DNA of 60,067 nucleotides, taken from an uncultured Sphingobacteriaceae bacterium (GTDB lineage Bacteria; Bacteroidota; Bacteroidia; Sphingobacteriales; Sphingobacteriaceae). Every line of letters begins with the position of its first letter. Position 1 is the first letter of the stretch. Below are positions 22,442 to 31,444 of this stretch, one piece after another. The position numbers and the translations under genes were made by a program. The DNA is taken from contig CAMPKC010000025.1 in the NCBI GenBank assembly GCA_946887045.1, positions 1 to 60,067 on the forward strand, given 5' to 3'. The notes under the pieces were generated by a model that was not told the origin of the DNA, did no database searches, and worked only from the letters and a program-made list of their open reading frames with translations.

Positions 22442-23896
22442 TTAGGCCATGGGATCCCGTAATTCTTTCCTCACCTTGCTATGACGCCTGCTATAAGTGA
22501 AATAGATTATTATCCCTATCAACAACCAGATTAATAAACGCTCCCATGTATGCCATGGCAGACCAGCCATAAGATATAAGCAAACTAGTATACCAAGAAT
22601 CGGCACGAATGGAAAAAATGGAGTTTTGAAGGGCCGAACCAGCTGAGGATCGGTATATCGAAGTACTAATATCCCGGCACAAACTATCACAAAAGCTAAT
22701 AACGTTCCAATTGAAACGAGCTCGCCTAACAAGTTTATTGGGCCGAATCCTGCAAGTACCATCGCTATAAGTCCGGTGATGATCGTCGTTATATACGGAG
22801 TTTTGAATCGAGGATGTATGGCGCTAAAAACTTTTGGTAATAAGCCGTCGTTGGACATCGAATAGAAAATCCGAGGCTGTCCCATTAGCATCACTAATAT
22901 TACGGAACTTAAACCGGCGATTGCTCCAATTTTAATTGGAAATCTTAACCAGAATAAGTCATCACCACCTGCATTAACAGCTACTGCTATAGGGTCTGGA
23001 ACATTTAACTTCTCATAAGGAACCATTCCAGTCATAACAACACCAACCAAGATGTAGATTATTGTGCAGATAGCGAGTGAACCCAAGATTCCTCTAGGCA
23101 TGTCCTTTTGGGGGTTTATTGCTTCTTGAGCGGCAGTGGACACAGCATCAAAGCCTATATAGGCAAAGAAAATAATTCCGGCACCCCGGACGATTCCGTC
23201 GAATCCAAATCTGCCAGGCCCCTCTGCCTGCGGAATAAATGGCGTTAAATTATCCGTGTTGATATAGGAGATACCAAATCCGATAAATAAAAGAATGACC
23301 GCCAGCTTTATTACAACAATAACATTATTAAACTTGGCTGATTCGCGGATACCGATAACGAGTAGTGACGTTATAATCGCAATTATAAAAATGGCGGGAA
23401 AATTTATCAGTGCCCCCGTTGGTGTGAAAACTCCACTCGATGAGTCATAGTTGTATGGTGCCTGCGCTATGCTCGCAGGGACAGCAATTCCAAAATCTTT
23501 TAAAAAGCTTACCATATACCCAGACCAGCTTACTGCGACGGTGGATGAGGCAAATAAGTATTCTATAATTAAGTCCCATCCAATTATCCATGCAATAAAT
23601 TCACCCATTGTTGCATAAGCGTAGGTGTAAGCGCTACCGGAAATAGGGATCATAGAAGCAAATTCAGAGTAGCAAAGTCCTGCGAAAGCGCAAGCTACTG
23701 CCGCCAGCACAAATGAGAGAACAACAGCTGGACCGGTATGCAAGGCTGCGGCTGTTCCTGTTAATGTGAAAATCCCAGCTCCAATAATCGCTCCGATACC
23801 TAATGACACCAGATTGTTTGCCGTTAAAGTTCTCCTTAGTCCTCCTTCGGATTTTGATTCCTTTATCAGCTGATCCAGCGATTTTTTATAGAACAT
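22442..23896 (-). CDS. APC-family amino-acid permease (cationic amino-acid transporter type)
   Basis: 484 residues with 12 or more predicted transmembrane helices. LGIGAIIGAGIFTLTG is the APC helix-1 substrate-binding motif, and PISGSAYTYAYATMGEF and GFDAVSTAAQEAINPQKDMPRG are conserved in the CAT/YfnA group. It probably takes up amino acids, perhaps cationic, with H+. It follows the pyrophosphatase gene on the same strand with a 102-base gap containing a hairpin. Confidence 0.9.
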   Translation of the reverse strand: MFYKKSLDQLIKESKSEGGLRRTLTANNLVSLGIGAIIGAGIFTLTGTAAALHTGPAVVLSFVLAAVACAFAGLCYSEFASMIPISGSAYTYAYATMGEFIAWIIGWDLIIEYLFASSTVAVSWSGYMVSFLKDFGIAVPASIAQAPYNYDSSSGVFTPTGALINFPAIFIIAIITSLLVIGIRESAKFNNVIVVIKLAVILLFIGFGISYINTDNLTPFIPQAEGPGRFGFDGIVRGAGIIFFAYIGFDAVSTAAQEAINPQKDMPRGILGSLAICTIIYILVGVVMTGMVPYEKLNVPDPIAVAVNAGGDDLFWLRFPIKIGAIAGLSSVILVMLMGQPRIFYSMSNDGLLPKVFSAIHPRFKTPYITTIITGLIAMVLAGFGPINLLGELVSIGTLLAFVIVCAGILVLRYTDPQLVRPFKTPFFPFVPILGILVCLYLMAGLPWHTWERLLIWLLIGIIIYFTYSRRHSKVRKELRDPMA

Positions 23897-23948
23897 ATAA
23901 ATTTATTTAAAAAAAATTAGTGATGCCATTTGTTAACCTGAAGATAGG

Positions 23949-23993
23949 ATTTTGTCTTTCCAAAAAAAAAGAAGTTTTCTGGAAAGACAAAAT
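23949..23993 (-). terminator. Hairpin downstream of the pyrophosphatase gene
   Basis: 14-bp arms at 23949-23962 and 23980-23993 (core TTTTGTCTTTCC / GGAAAGACAAAA) with a 17-base loop holding a run of eight T on the minus strand. It starts 6 bases after the stop of the pyrophosphatase gene. The large loop and the missing terminal U tract make it an unusual terminator. Confidence 0.55.
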
Positions 23994-23998
23994 TAGTT

Positions 23999-26218
23999 TC
24001 ATCTAAAGTTTGATAAGTCAAGTGGTTTAGGAGAAGGTGTTACTAGCGTTGAATGTTTCCGCTCAAGTTTTATTGTTGTGCTCGTTGTTTCGTTAAGATT
24101 TACATTTATATGCGGAGCAATAATCAACGAAACAATAGACATTAATTTGATAAGGATATTCATTGAAGGTCCTGATGTATCTTTAAAAGGATCGCCCACA
24201 GTATCGCCGGTTACAGACGCTTTATGTGGTTCAGATTTTTTGTAAAACATCTCCCCATTGATTTCAACGCCTTTTTCAAAAGATTTTTTGGCATTATCCC
24301 AGGCACCACCAGCATTAGACTGGAACATTCCCATTAATACTCCTGATACTGTCACACCTGCTAATAATCCGCCTAAAACTTCGGGGCCAAACGAGAAGCC
24401 AATGATAATAGGAACGATCAATGCGATAGCGCCCGGTAGCATCATTTCACGTAAAGATGCTTTTGTAGATATAGCTACACATTTTTCATATTCGGGCTTG
24501 GCTTTGTACTCCATAATCCCTGGGATTTCTCTGAACTGCCTGCGCACTTCCTGAACCATATCCATTGCAGCTCTTCCTACTGCCGAGATGCATAAGGACG
24601 AGAAAATATAAGGGATCATACCCCCGACAAATAAGCCAGCGAGTACATCTGCTTTATAAATATCGATCCGGTCAATACCGGCGATTCCAACAAAGGCTGC
24701 AAATAAGGCTAAGGAGGTTAAAGCTGCGGAAGCAATGGCAAATCCCTTGCCCGTTGCAGCAGTGGTGTTTCCTACTGCATCTAAGTTATCTGTGCGGTGG
24801 CGAACCTCTTCAGGCAACTGACTCATTTCTGCAATACCACCTGCATTATCCGCAATTGGACCGAACGCGTCTATAGCTAATTGCATTGCTGTGGTTGCCA
24901 TCATTCCCGCTGCTGCGATAGCAACGCCGTACAGACCCGCAAAATGATACGAACCATATATACCTGCAGCCAAAACCAGAATTGGAAGAACTGTTGATTC
25001 CATTCCTACCGCTAATCCACCAATGATATTGGTTGCGTGACCGGTTGATGATTGTTGTATGATTGAATTTACCGGACGCTTGCCCATTGCAGTATAATAT
25101 TCTGTAATTATACTCATCAGTGTTCCCACAGTTAATCCGACAATAATCGAAAGATATACATCAGTGCTGCTGAAATCGTATCCTCTGATGCTCATAGCAT
25201 CAGGTAATAGCCATTTCACAGCCACAAAAGAAGCTAAAGCTGTTAAAATTATTGATGACCAGTTTCCCATATTAAGGGCATTCTGAACGCTGTCATCTTC
25301 ATTTTTTATTTTTACGAATGCTGTTGCAACTATAGAGAATATCAATCCTAAACCGGCAATCAGCATGGGAAGCAGAATAGGAGCGATGCCACCAAAATTG
25401 TCTGCGGTTAATGAACTCACTTCACGCCCCAGTACCATAGTAGCTAAAATCGTGGCTACGTATGATCCAAATAAATCCGCTCCCATACCGGCAACGTCTC
25501 CTACATTATCACCAACATTATCTGCTATGGTTGCAGGGTTACGAACATCATCTTCGGGGATCCCGGCTTCAACTTTACCTACTAAATCTGCTCCAACGTC
25601 GGCAGCTTTGGTATAAATCCCACCACCCACGCGGGCAAATAATGCAATAGATTCGGCACCTAAGGAAAATCCTGCAAGCACTTCAAGTGCTTTTTCCATT
25701 TCATGCCCGTTTACGTTTCCTCCGTTTTGTACTACATACATTTGGTAAAACACAATGAATAAGCTTCCCAGGCCTAACACAGCAAGTCCAGCTACGCCGA
25801 TACCCATAACACTTCCTCCTGTAAAAGATACTTTCAATGCCTGAGCCAAGCTTGTGCGGGCTGCATGAGTGGTTCTGACATTCGCCTTAGTCGCGATGTT
25901 CATTCCAATGTATCCTGCAAATGCAGATGTAAAAGCGCCTATTAGAAATGAAATCGCAATTACTGGACTTGAAGTTTCTACCATAGTGCCGGAGAATGCC
26001 AGCACAATTGCAGCTATTACTGCAAAGTAGCCCAAAACTTTCCACTCTGCCCTAAGAAAAGCCATGGCACCATCAGCTATATAGCCCGATAAAGTACGCA
26101 TGTTTTCATCTCCTGCATCTTGTCTGATAACCCAGGCTGATTTATAAAGCATTACTACAATGCCAATTACGCCAAATAAAGGAATAGTGTAAATTAAATT
26201 GTCTTGTAAAAATTGCAT
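23999..26218 (-). CDS. hppA: Membrane-bound ion-pumping pyrophosphatase
   Basis: 739 residues, about 16 transmembrane helices. Catalytic acidic motifs: [19 protein letters not shown] and the [18 protein letters not shown] region, with [15 protein letters not shown] near the C-terminus. It hydrolyses PPi and pumps Na+ or H+. The [10 protein letters not shown] segment has Ala where K+-independent enzymes have Lys, so it should be K+-dependent; such enzymes are often Na+ pumps, but this cannot be decided here. The last about 35 residues (after IIAPHIN) are an extra hydrophilic tail. Confidence 0.95.
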   Translation of the reverse strand: MQFLQDNLIYTIPLFGVIGIVVMLYKSAWVIRQDAGDENMRTLSGYIADGAMAFLRAEWKVLGYFAVIAAIVLAFSGTMVETSSPVIAISFLIGAFTSAFAGYIGMNIATKANVRTTHAARTSLAQALKVSFTGGSVMGIGVAGLAVLGLGSLFIVFYQMYVVQNGGNVNGHEMEKALEVLAGFSLGAESIALFARVGGGIYTKAADVGADLVGKVEAGIPEDDVRNPATIADNVGDNVGDVAGMGADLFGSYVATILATMVLGREVSSLTADNFGGIAPILLPMLIAGLGLIFSIVATAFVKIKNEDDSVQNALNMGNWSSIILTALASFVAVKWLLPDAMSIRGYDFSSTDVYLSIIVGLTVGTLMSIITEYYTAMGKRPVNSIIQQSSTGHATNIIGGLAVGMESTVLPILVLAAGIYGSYHFAGLYGVAIAAAGMMATTAMQLAIDAFGPIADNAGGIAEMSQLPEEVRHRTDNLDAVGNTTAATGKGFAIASAALTSLALFAAFVGIAGIDRIDIYKADVLAGLFVGGMIPYIFSSLCISAVGRAAMDMVQEVRRQFREIPGIMEYKAKPEYEKCVAISTKASLREMMLPGAIALIVPIIIGFSFGPEVLGGLLAGVTVSGVLMGMFQSNAGGAWDNAKKSFEKGVEINGEMFYKKSEPHKASVTGDTVGDPFKDTSGPSMNILIKLMSIVSLIIAPHINVNLNETTSTTIKLERKHSTLVTPSPKPLDLSNFR

Positions 26219-26394
26219 AAATACGCGGTCGAATTAGATTAATTGTTTAGTGTATCTGTCAAAATTAAAAGGGAATATCAGTTTTGCAAATTAAATAGTG
26301 TGAAAAATACACTTTTATAAGATTAATTTTAACTCTTGTGATTTATATTCGATTTTAAATATCTTGGCGGCGACATAAGATACTGAACTTTAAT

Positions 26395-27837
26395 ATGGCT
26401 GAACTACAGGATTCTTCAATGAAACGCGAACTTGGTTTGCTGGATGCAACATTAATAGTTGCCGGAAGCATGATCGGCTCTGGGATTTTTATAGTGAGTT
26501 CTGATATGTTGAAAGATGTAGGCTCCTCTGGCTGGTTGATTCTTGTATGGTTGATTACCGGGATAATGACATTAATTGCTGCTATTAGCTATGGCGAACT
26601 TAGTGGAATGTTCCCTAAAGCAGGTGGACAATATGTTTACTTAAAAGAGGCCTATAATCCCTTAATCGGTTTTTTATATGGATGGAGTTTTTTTACAGTA
26701 ATTCAAACCGGAACTATAGCAGCGGTAGCTGTAGCGTTTGGGAAATTTCTTGGGTATTTAAATGAAGATCTTGGCGATAGCAATGTGTTGTTCTCATTAG
26801 GAGAGTTTAAAATTTCTGCAGCCCAAACGGTGGGGATTATTCTGATTGTTTTTCTAACCTCCATTAATACCCGTGGAATTAAAACAGGAAAGTTAATTCA
26901 AACAGTTTTTACCTCGACCAAATTAATAGCTCTTTTTGGATTGATCATTTTTGGTTTAATCGCGGCAAATTCTAGTGTATGGGACCAGAACTGGCAGGAT
27001 GCGTGGAAGATGAAACAGCATATTAGTCGTATAGACGCTGGTGTTTCACAGAATCAGTGGGTTAATTTGACCGGTTTAGCTATTATGGGAGCTTTTGCAG
27101 CGGCAATGGTTGGAAGTATTTTCAGCAGTGATGCCTGGAATAATGTGACCTTTATAGCCGGAGAAGTTAGGAATCCACAAAGGAATATCGGATTAAGTTT
27201 ATTTCTTGGGACGTTCATTGTTACTTTGATCTATATTGCCGCAAATGTTATGTATATCTCCGTTCTGCCAATTGAACAACTAGCATTTGCTAAGGATAAC
27301 CGTATTGCGTTGTCTGTAGCGAATGAAATTTTTGGAAGTATCGGAACGACACTTCTTGCCCTTCTAATTATGGTATCTACATTTGGTTGTAATAATGGAC
27401 TTATATTGTCAGGAGCCAGGGTTTATTATACTATGGCTAACGATGGCTTATTCTTTAAAAAAACAGCAACTCTTAATAAAAACTCCGTTCCGGAGTTTGC
27501 GCTTTGGATTCAATGCATTATGGCATGTGTATTATGCTTAAGTGGTAAATATGGCGATCTTTTAGATATGATCTCATTTGTGGTGGTCGTTTTTTATGTT
27601 CTTACAATTTTCGGGATTTTTATATTAAGAAAAAAGCGACCGGATGCCGACAGACCTTATAAAGCCTTTGGATATCCATTTTTGCCGGCAATATATATAT
27701 TAATGGGTTTAACATTTTGTACCCTCCTTATCGTATTTAAACCCGGATACACCTGGCCGGGATTAATTATTGTATTAATTGGTTTGCCTGTTTATTATAT
27801 ATGGGGAAGAGTCACCAACGGAAAAACGGGTATTTGA
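26395..27837 (+). CDS. APC-family amino-acid transporter
   Basis: 480 residues, about 12 helices. LIVAGSMIGSGIFIVSSDML is the APC helix-1 motif, and MFPKAGGQYVYLKEAYNP with FSSDAWNNVTFIAGEVRNPQ resembles the LAT/SteT exchanger-like group. The substrate cannot be told from sequence. It is divergent from hppA with 176 bases between. A terminator overlaps the end of the convergent methyltransferase gene. Confidence 0.88.
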   Translation: MAELQDSSMKRELGLLDATLIVAGSMIGSGIFIVSSDMLKDVGSSGWLILVWLITGIMTLIAAISYGELSGMFPKAGGQYVYLKEAYNPLIGFLYGWSFFTVIQTGTIAAVAVAFGKFLGYLNEDLGDSNVLFSLGEFKISAAQTVGIILIVFLTSINTRGIKTGKLIQTVFTSTKLIALFGLIIFGLIAANSSVWDQNWQDAWKMKQHISRIDAGVSQNQWVNLTGLAIMGAFAAAMVGSIFSSDAWNNVTFIAGEVRNPQRNIGLSLFLGTFIVTLIYIAANVMYISVLPIEQLAFAKDNRIALSVANEIFGSIGTTLLALLIMVSTFGCNNGLILSGARVYYTMANDGLFFKKTATLNKNSVPEFALWIQCIMACVLCLSGKYGDLLDMISFVVVVFYVLTIFGIFILRKKRPDADRPYKAFGYPFLPAIYILMGLTFCTLLIVFKPGYTWPGLIIVLIGLPVYYIWGRVTNGKTGI

Positions 27838-27851
27838 TCTATTAATTTGCC

Positions 27852-27885
27852 GGTCGGTAAACAGGGTGTTTAGCCGACCATTTTT
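27852..27885 (+). terminator. Rho-independent terminator of the APC transporter
   Basis: GGTCGG/CCGACC (27852-27857, 27874-27879) continued inward by TAAAC/GTTTA with a bulge, then TTTTT. It overlaps the last codons of the convergent methyltransferase gene. Confidence 0.75.
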
Positions 27886-28592
27886 CCGGATTTTTTTAGG
27901 TGTCGAATTAGCAAATAAGCTGATAGCAGTACAGTAAAAGCTATTACTATCAAAATATTTCTTAGATCGGTATTTCCGTAGATTATTTGAGGATATTTTA
28001 AAAGGAGCACCAATGTAATACCCGAAAGCCATACAAACTGCGTATTGTATTCTTTGAGTATCCAGCGCCTCCAGTTGAATTTCATGCTTTTGACAGTGTC
28101 CGTTAAGCCATGAAAATTGATTAACCACCTGTTTACCCTTTTACAATAGGCATCAAATTGTTCACCGAATTTACCTCTCAGAAACTTTTCTTCTGCAAGT
28201 ACAATCGTTTGATATATAAAAAGAAATAGTGGCATAAAAATGGTTACAAAGAGTAGTGAATTGGCTAAAATTCCTACTCCAAGCAGCATTAATATATTAC
28301 CGACATATAAAGGATTCCGACAGTGGTTGAAAACTCCGCCGGTAACAAGATCCTCGGCGTAAACTTTTTTATTTTGTCCGCCCCGCACGATATATGCTAA
28401 TCCAATCGTTAGTCCCCTGATTAATTGACCTGAGATAGTAATTATTAGTCCTAAAATTAGGGGAGTCAGATAGTAGTTTTCTCCAAAATGGTTTTCCGTG
28501 AAGATCATTCTCGATGGAATGAATATTCCCACGTACAAAAAAATAAATAAAAGATTTCTGTATTTGAAAAAGAAGTTTCCTATTCCGATCAT
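27870..28592 (-). CDS. Membrane methyltransferase of the ICMT/phospholipid methyltransferase family
   Basis: 240 residues, about 5-6 transmembrane helices. The SAM-binding core is visible: GGVFNHCRNPLYVGNILML then LAEEKFLRGKFGEQFDAYCKRVNRW, as in isoprenylcysteine carboxyl methyltransferase-like and PEMT enzymes. It starts directly at the CmoA stop with no gap, so the two are translationally linked. The substrate is unknown; a carboxyl, lipid or amine group is plausible. Whether it uses SAM or the carboxy-SAM made by its partner is an open question. Confidence 0.85.
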   Translation of the reverse strand: MIGIGNFFFKYRNLLFIFLYVGIFIPSRMIFTENHFGENYYLTPLILGLIITISGQLIRGLTIGLAYIVRGGQNKKVYAEDLVTGGVFNHCRNPLYVGNILMLLGVGILANSLLFVTIFMPLFLFIYQTIVLAEEKFLRGKFGEQFDAYCKRVNRWLINFHGLTDTVKSMKFNWRRWILKEYNTQFVWLSGITLVLLLKYPQIIYGNTDLRNILIVIAFTVLLSAYLLIRHLKKSGKMVG

Positions 28593-29333
28593 CTAGTTTT
28601 TAATTGCAATTAATCCCGAAAAATTATACCATTTAAAAAAAACTTCACAATGTGAAAATCCTACATCCCGGAGCAGGGAAATGTTTTCACTCAGTTTATA
28701 CGGAATTAAGACATTTTCAAGAGCTTCCCTTTTTTGGGAAATCTCCATTTCGCTGTAATCGTTCCGTCGCTTCATATTATAATAATATTTTATAAAGTTC
28801 CTGTTGAACTGGCTTTCTTCAGCTAGTATCTTTTCAGCTAAGATTAAAACTCCTCCAGGTTGTAGACCATCATAAATTGTTTTTAAAACCTTCTCGCGAC
28901 TTATTGGCCTGATGAATTGCAAAGTCAAACAAAGTACAGCAACAGATGCATTTTCTATTTTAAACCGCTCCTGTATGTTAGCCTCAACCAACTCATACGG
29001 TCGTTTAAAGCCAGCTTCATTGAGCTTTTGATCACATTTGTGAAGCATCTCTTTTGAATCATCCAAACCGATAAATTTCACATCATCAGGAATCATCGTG
29101 TCCATTGCTATCATTGTTGTGCCGGTTGCGCATCCCAAATCATAAACATTCGTTCCAGGTTGAATATAATCTGCCGCAAGTTCTGATATCATTCGCTGGA
29201 TTTCACCGTAAAATGGCACAGACCGGTTAACCATATCATCAAAAACTTTGGCAACTTTATTGTTGAATTTAAAGTCGGAGACTTTTTTTATTTCATCTCT
29301 GAAAAAATCATCAGTATGGTTTTCGTGTTTCAT
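28593..29333 (-). CDS. cmoA: Carboxy-S-adenosyl-L-methionine synthase
   Basis: 246 residues, very close in pattern to E. coli CmoA: FDDMVNRSVPFYGEIQ, VYDLGCATGTTM (SAM loop), ENASVAVLCLTLQFI and SEMEISQKREALENV, the last containing the arginine used for prephenate binding. CmoA converts SAM plus prephenate to carboxy-SAM for the cmo5U34 modification of tRNA wobble uridines. Its usual partner CmoB is not adjacent; instead a membrane methyltransferase follows with zero gap. Confidence 0.9.
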   Translation of the reverse strand: MKHENHTDDFFRDEIKKVSDFKFNNKVAKVFDDMVNRSVPFYGEIQRMISELAADYIQPGTNVYDLGCATGTTMIAMDTMIPDDVKFIGLDDSKEMLHKCDQKLNEAGFKRPYELVEANIQERFKIENASVAVLCLTLQFIRPISREKVLKTIYDGLQPGGVLILAEKILAEESQFNRNFIKYYYNMKRRNDYSEMEISQKREALENVLIPYKLSENISLLRDVGFSHCEVFFKWYNFSGLIAIKN

Positions 29334-29434
29334 GAAGGTATTGTACTAGATTTTAATGGAGAGTTGATGTTTTTCATATGTAAATATGACGATTATTGTT
29401 AACTTTTTTAATGAGTCTAGTCAATCCATTTATT

Positions 29435-29442
29435 TATTTTTG
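29435..29442 (+). promoter_or_regulatory. -7 element upstream of aguB
   Basis: TATTTTTG matches TAnnTTTG exactly and ends 16 bases before the ATG at 29459. It lies inside the upstream-extended frame, so it supports the later start. Confidence 0.55.
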
Positions 29443-29458
29443 TCATTCAATTTATTCA

Positions 29459-30331
29459 ATGAAACAAAACGTTAAAGTAGGATTAGTGCAAATGACCTGC
29501 ACTGCAAACAAGGAGGAAAATCTTGCGAAAGCAATTTCTAAAACGAGGGAAGCTGCTGCCAAAGGGGCACAAATAGTGTGTTTGCAAGAACTTTTCACTT
29601 CCCTGTATTTTTGTGATGAAGAGAATTACGATAACTTTTTGTTAGCTGAATCAATTCCGGGGCCTTCTTCAAATGCTTTAGCCGAACTGGCAAAAGACCT
29701 CAATGTGGTAATTATAGCTTCTTTGTTCGAAAAACGAGCCGAGGGCCTTTATCATAATACGACAGCGGTTTTGGATGCAGATGGATCATACCTTGGTAAG
29801 TATCGTAAAATGCATATACCGGATGACCCCGGCTATTATGAAAAGTTTTATTTTACTCCAGGCGATTTAGGTTATAAAGTGTTCAAGACGAAATATGCAA
29901 CTATTGGCGTATTGATATGCTGGGATCAGTGGTATCCGGAAGCTGCAAGAATTACTTCTTTAATGGGTGCAGAAATATTGTTTTATCCAACTGCAATTGG
30001 TTGGGCATCATCTCAGGAGGTAGATACTAATACTGAACAATACAACGCGTGGCAGACCATTCAACGTAGCCATGCCGTGGCAAACGGAGTGTACGTAGTA
30101 AGTGTGAACCGTTCGGGTGATGAAGGTCCGATGAAGTTTTGGGGCGGATCTTTCGTATCCAATCCTTTTGGAACGATACTCTACCAAGCATCTCACACCG
30201 AGGAGGAAATTCATGTTCAGGACTTGGACTTGTCAAAATCTGACGGATATCGTACACACTGGCCATTTTTACGCGACAGGAGAATTGATTCCTATTCGCC
30301 CATTACAAAGCGTTACATCGACGAAGATTAG
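29459..30331 (+). CDS. aguB: N-carbamoylputrescine amidase
   Basis: About 290 residues from the ATG at 29459 (MKQNVKVGLVQMTC). It has a nitrilase fold, with catalytic Glu in LQELFTSLYF, Lys in YRKMHIPDDPGYYEKFYF and Cys in LICWDQWYPEA, which match N-carbamoylputrescine amidases. It hydrolyses N-carbamoylputrescine to putrescine, CO2 and NH3. A 21-codon upstream extension to 29396 lacks conservation and contains the -7 element. aguA follows after 26 bases, so the pair makes putrescine from agmatine. Confidence 0.95.
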   Translation: MKQNVKVGLVQMTCTANKEENLAKAISKTREAAAKGAQIVCLQELFTSLYFCDEENYDNFLLAESIPGPSSNALAELAKDLNVVIIASLFEKRAEGLYHNTTAVLDADGSYLGKYRKMHIPDDPGYYEKFYFTPGDLGYKVFKTKYATIGVLICWDQWYPEAARITSLMGAEILFYPTAIGWASSQEVDTNTEQYNAWQTIQRSHAVANGVYVVSVNRSGDEGPMKFWGGSFVSNPFGTILYQASHTEEEIHVQDLDLSKSDGYRTHWPFLRDRRIDSYSPITKRYIDED

Positions 30332-30357
30332 TTCTTTAATTTAAAATCCCACACTAA

Positions 30358-31407
30358 TTGGATACTCTTACAACACCAAGGGAATTGGGTTACCATTTTC
30401 CTGCAGAATTTGCTCCACACGAAGCCACGTGGCTGAGTTGGCCGCATAAGGAAGAAAGCTGGCCCGGAAAGATTCATAATATTTACCCTGCTTATAGTCA
30501 GTTTGTGAAAATCCTGACTTTAAGTGAGAAGGTGAGGATCAACGTTAAGGACGAGCAGATGAAGAATTTTGCTCTGAGTCATTTGCAGTTAGCAGGGGTT
30601 GATTTAAGTAAGGTGGAGTTTTTCTTTCATCCGACAAACGATGCCTGGTGCCGTGATCATGGTCCTGCTTTTTTAATTAATCCTCACGCAGATATCAAAA
30701 AAGTGATTGTCGATTGGGGTTATAATGCATGGGGTAACAAATATCCTCCGTATGACCTGGATGATGTGGTTCCAACATTAATAGGACAGCATTTCAAGAT
30801 TCCTGTATTTAATCCTGGTATAGTGATGGAAGGTGGCTCGGTTGAATTTAATGGGAAAGGAACGGTGTTAACCTCAACGTGTTGTTTGCTTAATGAAAAC
30901 CGTAATTCGCACTTAAGTCAAGGTGATATTGAGAAGTATTTGTCTGACTATTACGGAGTTGATCAAATACTCTGGGTAGATGAGGGTATTGTAGGTGATG
31001 ATACAGATGGGCATATTGATGATACGATTCGTTTTATAAATGATGATACGGTACTGACTGTTGTCGAAACCAAGGTTCATGATGAGAATTATGAGCTGCT
31101 TCAACAGAATCTGAAGTCTTTAAGTAAAATGAGACTGTTGAATGAAAAGCAACTGAATGTCGTTGAGTTACCTATGCCCGATGAAGTTGTTTATGATGAT
31201 ATGCGCCTGCCTGCATCATACGCCAACTTTTACATCAGCAATAAACATGTAATTGTACCTACTTATCAATGTGAAAAAGACGATAAGGCGTTAGAAATTA
31301 TCAGTCAGTGTTTCCCCGAAAGGGAAGTGGTAGGTATTGATTCTACGGAGATTATCTGGGGACTGGGAAGTTTTCATTGTCTCAGCCAGCAGGAGCCAGC
31401 AGTATGA
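30358..31407 (+). CDS. aguA: Agmatine deiminase, TTG start
   Basis: 349 residues. It has the guanidine-modifying-enzyme fold: FAPHEATWLSWPHKEESWPG, WCRDHGPAF, GIVMEGGSVEFNG and the catalytic cysteine in LGSFHCLSQQEP. It converts agmatine to N-carbamoylputrescine. The frame cannot start earlier than the TTG at 30358, because the codon before it is TAA, and the next Met would cut the enzyme. It is second in the operon after aguB. Confidence 0.95.
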   Translation: MDTLTTPRELGYHFPAEFAPHEATWLSWPHKEESWPGKIHNIYPAYSQFVKILTLSEKVRINVKDEQMKNFALSHLQLAGVDLSKVEFFFHPTNDAWCRDHGPAFLINPHADIKKVIVDWGYNAWGNKYPPYDLDDVVPTLIGQHFKIPVFNPGIVMEGGSVEFNGKGTVLTSTCCLLNENRNSHLSQGDIEKYLSDYYGVDQILWVDEGIVGDDTDGHIDDTIRFINDDTVLTVVETKVHDENYELLQQNLKSLSKMRLLNEKQLNVVELPMPDEVVYDDMRLPASYANFYISNKHVIVPTYQCEKDDKALEIISQCFPEREVVGIDSTEIIWGLGSFHCLSQQEPAV

Positions 31408-31413
31408 AATTGC

Positions 31414-31444
31414 ACTTTCCAAAAGTTTTAAACTTTTGGAAAGT
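31414..31444. terminator. Near-perfect 31-bp palindrome between convergent genes
   Basis: 15-base arms (31414-31428, 31430-31444; core CTTTCCAAAAG / CTTTTGGAAAG) around one central base, directly next to the folC stop and 7 bases after the aguA stop. It probably acts as a bidirectional terminator, although the U tracts are short. Confidence 0.65.

Noticed and set aside
24565..24876. Long plus-strand frames opposite the pyrophosphatase gene
   Set aside because: They are antisense to a strongly conserved gene and translate to low-complexity Arg/Gln/Leu-rich sequence.
27870..29333. The methyltransferase pair as a ubiquinone/menaquinone biosynthesis unit
   Set aside because: The first protein matches CmoA specifically and the second is a membrane ICMT/PEMT-type enzyme, not UbiE/MenG.
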